Assembly (NCBI RefSeq): GCF_036711975.1
Contig: NC_091976.1
Span: forward strand, 25,854,001-25,918,000
From: Onthophagus taurus
Taxonomy: Eukaryota; Arthropoda; Insecta; Coleoptera; Scarabaeidae
Reading direction: 5' to 3'
DNA: 64,000 bases
Under the pieces are notes generated by a model. The model had not been told where the DNA came from and did not search any database. It saw only the letters and a program-made list of their open reading frames with translations. Made by a program: the position numbers and the translations under genes. This document shows positions 58,146-64,000 of this stretch, piece after piece (the first letter of the stretch is position 1; every line of letters starts with the position of its first letter).

Positions 58146-58870
58146 AAACACTCCGTGACATCGTCTGATTAAGTCTAAGGTTGGTTCTTGCTGACTACGT
58201 TGCTAAATATTGGTCAGTTAGGGTTCAGCATATTCCTGGACAAAAGAATATACTTCATAAGCCATTAGTGGAACCTAATAAAATATTTCTACAGCCATTG
58301 CACATAAAATTAGGTTTGATGAAGAATTTTGTCAAAGCAATGGGTCAGAATGGTCGTGGATTTCAAATGCAAAACTTAAAGAGGGAATTTTTGCAGGACA
58401 AATTAAACGTCTACAACAAGATGCACAATTTGAAGAGACTTTAAATGACTTGGAACGTGGTGCTTGGAATGCTTTTAAGAGTGAGTCCCAACATTTTCTA
58501 GGAAACACAATTACATAGCAAATTTTAATGCAAACTTCTTAGAAGTTATCATAAACTGAGCTTTAATAGAGCCTTAAAATACATTTTTTACACTCGCACT
58601 TGGATTTCTTTTCCCAAGAAGAAGATTTCATCAAGACATTTCTGTTATTAAAAAACGTTATTAGGGCAACTGGAACAGTGAAATGTTAACTGATTATTGT
58701 AGAACATTGATATCAGAAAGTACTGAAGATTTTAAGACAGCACAATAGCATACAGTTAAAAAACCTGACGTGCCAGAATAAATTTGTTTTTATTGTTATT
58801 ATTACGACTGCAAGAGAAAGTAAAACTACATGGTTACTTTTTAGATCGATAAAATCGTGGTGAACAGTGA

Positions 58871-59502
58871 ATTCGATATTTTATTTTAGAATAAAAATTT
58901 GTTTGGTAAAACGTAAAATGTGAGTGAGAGAATAATCAATTTAAATCCTACAAGGGTTTAATTTTAAACAGACGAAATAATTTAATCCCAACAACGCGAC
59001 CAATTGAATTCCGTTCATTGTTGTGATAGGTCGGTTTTCACCTCTAACGTATAATTCTCCAATAATATTTACCCATCGCGTCCCTACCTGTAGATAAATT
59101 TAACAAACCAAACATTGGTTGCAGTAATTAATTTTCTTTGATAAATTGATACCAACGTTATTAATACCTCATCTAAATCTAATATATTTGTGTCCAAAGA
59201 AGATTAACTATGTATATATAAACGTTGGAATGTAATATAATTCGACGCCTCCATCACCACCTACTCTTAACTTACTTAATTTACTTACAATAGTAATAAC
59301 AATATTAATAATTGTATTTATTCGACGTTATTAAGGAAAAAAAAATGGAAAATTATTTCACCATCGATCGAATAGGCGAGCGTGTAACGTGTGTTATTGC
59401 TTGAAAAATACTACTTGACTGAAATCGATGATTTTTACAGGGACGAAGCGCGATTTCGGCGTAATCTCGTTTTCCACACAAAAATCTAAATTTCACTTCC
59501 AT
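58871..59502. other. 3' flank of the KCNQ-type gene
   Basis: AT-rich; on the minus strand this is the 3' UTR and beyond. An AATAAA (minus) at 59317-59322, about 180 nt after the stop codon, is a candidate poly(A) signal. No repeat recognised. Confidence 0.4.
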
Positions 59503-62500
59503 TTAAACGTCATCTTCAAGGCTCCTAATAGCCACTTGCTGCTTTTGAGCGAGGGCATTCAAAACGTAGGTTAAGGAATCCAGCTTTTTATCCATATTTC
59601 CCAACTGCAACAAAATAACAATCGCACAATGTAGCCAGATTTAACTCTTTAAAATCATTCAAGCAGAAATTTAATTTGAACCGAAGTAAATCGAGCAGGT
59701 AATATTAAGTCGTCGTGAATAATGTAAATCGATGAAGTTCGAAACCCATTATCATTTAAAACGAGAAATTTGAGTTAATCTTATAAGAGTCTCAAGTTGA
59801 CATAAAGGAATGTAAATAATTCAGTAAAAAATATGATTAATTTTCGAACTATTGTAATTATGTGAGCGTGTGGATTTGAAGCCATTAGTTATTCATTATT
59901 GGGAATAATTGATTATATCGAAACGAACATATGTGGGTTTTTGAGTTTCATTGATTGGAACTTTATAAATTATTAACGAAAAATAGTGGTGTTTTTTTTT
60001 TTGGATTCCTTATTAAATTTATTTTTCTGGAAACTGCTTTATAAAACAAATAAGATAAAGGAATATATGTATATTATGTATCTAAAAAATTCAAGAACTA
60101 AAATAAAAAAAGATTCCGAAGTAAGATTTAGAAAAAATGGATGGACTTTGCTGATTATAGCGGTGAAGAAGACGATGAGGAATTAATTGGGAACGATGAA
60201 AGAAGATAAAAAAGTTAATGAGCATACTTTCCAGAATATTCTCAAGGATACATTAGGGATGAGAGTCTAAAAACCAAATTCACAGTTCTTCTTGTTGACA
60301 TGTTGGGTTGAGTTTAATTTTTTTTTGTACGATTTTTGTTTTGCCACAAGAAAAAGTAGTTGATTGATAAGGCGAAATACTTTAACTAACTTGACTCATC
60401 ATACTTTGCCTTGCACTTTATCTCTAAAATAGGAAATGTATAAGTTCTGGCAAAACTTCCTCCCTAATTTGGAAGATAAACAATGTATATTATGTATTTT
60501 ATATAAAGTGTTATGTCCATATTGCTGCAAGCGAAATCTGAAATTTTAAATAACTGAGCATTTAGTCTGATAAATGTCAGGACGCCTGTTCTTGATTCTT
60601 ATTCCTTGGATGCTGACATTCAACTTTTATAACAGCTCCTCAGCGGTCTATCTGGAGACCTTGCTTTGTTTGGTCTGAATTTTTTGCCGATTTTGTTCTG
60701 ATCATCAGCTATTCTATTCACGTGGTCTCTGTTCTCTTCTTCTATCTCTGACCCATCTCACTACATTTTCCCCTTCGTATTAACTTATATCTTCGTTTCG
60801 CCTATTATTGCCGGAAGTATCTTATTTTATTCTTAATGGACATATGCTTGTTCCTCCAGATGATATCTCTTAGGAAGCCTGATATCAGGGTATCGGTCTT
60901 TTATATTTCTGTTGCTGGTAATGTTAGTTCTAAGGTATTTAAAGATTCACACAAGAAGTAAGACTCAATGATCCCTATTTATCATTTTATGCACTAAATT
61001 GTCTCATGATAGTGAAACAAGCATAAAGAGGACTCTGTTGGGTTGGGTTAGGTATATTTCTGTTGCTGGTAGTGTTAGCTCCAAGGTATTTAAAGGTAAT
61101 TAACTGTCTGGTTGTAGCTAACTTACAGCATATTGGTTCTTTGGACATTGTGAGGGATTCAGTTTTCTGTACAGATATGATCGTGTTAAAACTTTCTGCC
61201 GTTTGCTCATGTTTCTCAGCATAGCATATGATTTTGACATAGTGATGATCCTATACTATGATCCTATCCGATAATGAGTATCCTTTGCCTGTGGCTTTGA
61301 CTTCGTTAATTATTTACAAAAAAAAACTTCACCTGCGCAAGCTGCTTGGTGGATTGAGTAGCTCAGTGGTTGATGCTGCCAGTCCCAAGTCCGAATAAAG
61401 GAGAAGGGTTTACAAGTAAGGTTAGCATCCTACCTCCAGTAAAAGAGCACAATGCTCAACTGGACAAAAAAATTAATGTTTCAAATTTATTAACGAGTTT
61501 CTTCTTTGAAGAAGTAAGGCGCAATGGTCCCTATTTATAATTTTATGCATTAAATTGTCTCATAACAATGAGACAAGCATAATGAGGACTTGGAGGATTG
61601 TTTTCATAGTAATAACTCAGGTTTTGCTGGACAACGAAACCATATAAATGGAAATGTGCTTCGGGGATACTTTTTCAAGGTTAAGACATCGCGGTATCTT
61701 CACTTTGAGATTTTAAATAGAAGTGAAGGTCCAGTAGTATGCTTTGATCTTGACATGACCTTGAAGTATGCTTTGATCTTGACTTCAAGATCTCTCCGAA
61801 GATGGAGAATTGGGGAAATCACCAGATCGAGGTTAAGTTTGCACTTAGAGTATGGAATGGTATGATTTCGTCCGGTTAAGCTGAAGCATAACAATTAATA
61901 ACATATCAACCCAAACTTGCTCAATACATTGCAGCGCCTCGGTCGCAGCTGACCTTGGCTAAACATTAACCAAACAATTGCTGCTCGAAGTTGCTGATTT
62001 GGTAATAGTAATTCAAAATTGATCAACACTATTGAAATATTACGAATTTTGGCAATTAATCAGAATCCAAAGTCCTTATTCTAAAAATTCTAATAAGATA
62101 TAGCCTGTATTCGAATGATATGAACTTTTTAGTCGACTTTAGTCAACTTGAGTTTTTTGAGTTTAATTAGAATAATTGGTATTAAATATTAAAAATTGAT
62201 TTATGTTTTAATTGAAACTAATAATATTCCTTTATCTTATTTGTTTTAGTTTTATTTTCCTTTAAAATTAATAACTGCTTAAATATTTGATAAAAAAGTT
62301 ATTTACTTACCTGTTGCTCCACCCTGTAAAGTCTCGCTCCAACCGTCATAGGTTTCACATTTCCTACCCTATCAATCCCAGCCAAATAACTTCCAGGTTT
62401 TCCAAGAGTTTGGTCCAGCCTTCGTTGCAATTCTTTTATCCTTACCATCATATTTAAATGACCTTGACTGTATTGTTCTATAACGTCCCTAACATCATAA

Positions 62501-63203
62501 GGTTTCCTTGCTTGTTGAAATTTTCTCCTTGCCACGAAGTATTTAATTTTTCTTATGGCCCTTATCGCGTTTTTATGGGCCTCAGTTAACCTATCAAACA
62601 AAGACCTTCGAAACATGTTAAAAACTAAACTCTCCTTATCTTACTGTGTCACCCTGGGAAGTTCCCCATCTAAATCGTCGATTTCGTCAGATGGAGCTTC
62701 TGTAACTGTACTTGTTTGGCTAGTAAATATGGCTCCTCTTATACTCTCCCTTTCGCCTCTTCTGACTCGGTTCGGCGTACCTAAAATCGCCAAAAGAATC
62801 AAGAAAAACAAACGTGGAGATGTGAAATATGCAAAACGGCTTTTGCAAACACGTGGGAAATTTAGCTGAAACTCCACGAGCACCGTTTACCTTCAAGCGT
62901 TTTCTACCCTTCAGTAGCAGACCCTTTTATAAATATTAATAATGAAAAAATTTCAATAGAATGGTATAAAACTTGTATGTATACGTTAATTGCTTTTATA
63001 GTTGAAACAAATTAAAATTTACTTTTATAATTATTTTTACCTGCTTTGGGTTCCTCCATATAAAAGACAACATCGGTGTCGTTATCGCCTTGGGGTGTCC
63101 TATTTGGGGGGACCTGCATCGGGGGATCTCCCTGAGGCGTTCCCGGGGCTTCCATTCTATTCCTGGATTTCCGTCGTTTGAGCACTGACGCCTTTTTGGC
63201 GAC
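59503..63203 (-). CDS. KCNQ: KCNQ1-type voltage-gated potassium channel, C-terminal exons (partial)
   Basis: Four exons: 63041-63203, 62645-62780, 62311-62590 and 59503-59604, joined in frame over about 226 residues. The membrane part and N-terminus lie beyond the right edge. They encode the cytoplasmic tail: [19 protein letters not shown]; a linker ending [20 protein letters not shown]; helix B ([20 protein letters not shown]), which binds calmodulin in this family; helix C ([20 protein letters not shown]); and the tetramerising helix D ([20 protein letters not shown]). The end is SLEDDV. The wording is closest to vertebrate KCNQ1. The intron between exons 62645-62780 and 62311-62590 is only 54 nt; the last intron is 2.7 kb and full of repeats. 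Confidence 0.95.
60335..60625. mobile_element. MITE derived from the pogo element
   Basis: The left part (60345-60480: TGATAAGGCGAAATACTTTA, CTTCCTCCCTAATTTGGAAG) matches 55380-55555, the 5' part of the pogo relic. The right part (60528-60625: GAAATCTGAAATTT, CTTGGATGCTGACATTCAAC) matches 57285-57355, its 3' part. The middle is gone: an internal-deletion derivative in the KCNQ intron. Confidence 0.65.
60600..61260 (-). mobile_element. RTE-like LINE 3' half, interrupted by a small insertion
   Basis: From high to low on the minus strand: [40 protein letters not shown] (61080-61200), then [20 protein letters not shown] (about 60830-60890) and [20 protein letters not shown] to [11 protein letters not shown] (60610-60760), the usual C-terminal layout of RTE-type RTs. 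A 108-bp insertion (60945-61052) is flanked by 43-bp direct duplicates. Confidence 0.75.
61335..61600 (+). mobile_element. Possible tRNA-derived SINE
   Basis: TGAGTAGCTCAGTGGTTGAT (61354-61373) contains a good RNA polymerase III A box (TAGCTCAGTGGTT). A clear B box is not seen; GAAGGGTTTACAAGTAAGG may be its remnant. The downstream 61511-61592 (GTCCCTATTTATAATTTTAT, GACAAGCATAATGAGGACT) recurs inside the RTE relic at 60955-61035, showing mobility. Confidence 0.4.
61800..61975. repeat. Dispersed repeat copy B (first copy at 57985-58145)
   Basis: Matches copy A over GGTTAAGCTGAAGCATAACA to GACCTTGGCTAAACATTAAC. An ORF at 61590-61865 partly overlaps and shows a short internal duplication (AGTATGCTTTGATCTTGAC at 61736 and 61766). 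Nothing recognised at 61980-62310. Confidence 0.6.
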
Positions 63204-64000
63204 CTGCAATATTAGGGACTGACCCAACCCATGCAGACTTAACACCAAGACACCGAACACTGCATCTAAAATCTAACCTAAACAAGTCTTGAACAAATTT
63301 CAAACTCACTTCCAATTATGATTTATCGTTTCTATAAAATTCTATTACAACTTAGAAGTTAGTGAGGAAAAATGTTCATGTATCAAAGACACTTAAATGC
63401 TTAATAGCATGCACTTAAATTTAATATGTTATGTAAATTTGGTTTGAAAGGTGAAAAATTGGAAGATTAAAGGTGCTTCTCCATACAAGGATCCTTTGAG
63501 TGGTCACGTTCCGGTTAAGTGCACTTCAGTGATTTCAACAGGTACGGAATATGATCACTGCGCGCCCATTAATAATGATTCGATACATTTTCCAGACCAT
63601 CTACTTGATTGGATCATTTAATTATCCATTAACCTAATCAATTTAGCGGTTTAAAAAGTATGAAATTTGGTTACGTCGGTTGTGTTGTTTCGAAATGAAC
63701 TACTTCGAATGCAAACTAACATCCATGGATAAATTATGAACCCGTTTCGCTTCTCAACTTTATGTTTGCGTTTGCGAATATTGAAATTAGAGGATTACTC
63801 GATCCACCGAATAAATGTACACGTAACGAGGATTATGTTGGTGGAGAAGCACCTCAAGTAATATTAATGGCTTCTACCTTCATCTAGAAATATTTTCTAC
63901 GTGATTTCTCATTTTTTTGAGACGAGATTGAAATAAAAGTTTAAATAAAAAATTGAAATGTGAAAAAGTTGTGGTTTTATTCAGGTTTCTTGAAAAAAAA
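63204..64000. other. Upstream intron of the KCNQ-type gene
   Basis: The acceptor before exon 63041-63203 (ATATTGCAG on the minus strand) implies an intron here. I see no further KCNQ exon up to the right edge and no repeat. The tract is AT-rich with no notable ORF. Confidence 0.5.

Larger units (their letters stand above)
54964..58870 (+). mobile_element. Unclassified multicopy transposon-like ORF, broken by a pogo insertion
   Basis: Plus-strand pieces in order. N-terminus MPLARPMIWHEQTDHLSNCY (54964). Then QSELNEFIRDINLSKSQAEI (55260-55330, repeated at 57420-57490), LDADNNKHNPEEWRLFIGAS (57620-57680), GHGVHIKETYENMTRPLDKI (57740-57800), VEPNKIFLQPLHIKLGLMKN (58268-58327), KEGIFAGQIKRLQQDAQFEE (58383-58440), and LKIHFLHSHLDFFSQE-like (58575-58625). 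I recall proteins with this LHIKLGLMKNFVKA signature as high-copy, uncharacterised ORFs in many arthropods, but I do not know a formal class. Many stops: a pseudogene copy. Confidence 0.65.

Noticed and set aside
62299..62616. KCNQ exon starting at [10 protein letters not shown]
   Set aside because: The in-frame stop in the preceding exon requires splicing; an acceptor at 62591 gives VTQLTEAHK, which fits the family better.

Overview
The window is nuclear DNA of an insect, most likely a beetle. Evidence: AT-rich sequence, short GT-AG introns, single-copy genes typical of bilaterians, many decayed LINE, piggyBac, Tc1, hAT and pogo relics, Penelope- and RTE-type fragments, and satellites with nucleosome-length periods. 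The beetle placement is inference; there is no marker gene.

Genes, left to right: (1) MED25 on the minus strand (1-5707, C-terminus beyond the left edge), a Mediator subunit. (2) Tollip on the plus strand (6100-7128, complete), divergent from MED25 with 392 bp between start codons. (3) A GM2-activator-like lipid-binding secreted protein on the plus strand (7612-13796), with a 5.5 kb intron full of repeats. (4) NAT10, the RNA cytidine acetyltransferase, on the minus strand (13870-21140, complete), tail-to-tail with gene 3 with only 73 bp between stops; a 3.9 kb intron holds a piggyBac relic with a LINE inside. (5) An unrecognised nuclear protein of about 579 residues with an AT-hook-like patch and a PLNLC motif on the minus strand (32894-34690). 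(6) The C-terminal exons of a KCNQ1-type potassium channel on the minus strand (59503-63203, N-terminus beyond the right edge). These genes share no pathway; two are linked to innate signalling or lipid handling only by function, and nothing suggests co-regulation except the MED25/Tollip divergent promoter.

The rest is repeat-dominated. 21.1-32.9 kb: jockey-like and R1-like LINE relics, a Tc1 relic, a hAT fragment and a 172-bp satellite. 34.7-59.5 kb: a gene-poor block with a CpG-rich presumed promoter, a TIR element, a 173-bp satellite, a 348-bp dimeric satellite, a foldback element, LINE scraps, and an unclassified multicopy transposon-like ORF broken by a pogo element. The KCNQ intron (59.6-62.3 kb) carries a pogo-derived MITE, an RTE relic and a possible SINE.

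The most interesting pattern is a set of short (TTGGG/TTAGG)n pentamer runs that sit inside transposon ORFs, at tandem-duplication junctions and at insertion edges. They look like telomere-type repeats grown from TAGGGTT-like seeds. Also notable are three unrelated-looking satellites with the same 172-174 bp period, and a 4 kb element with 37-bp inverted termini and palindromic subterminal arrays in the GM2-activator intron.
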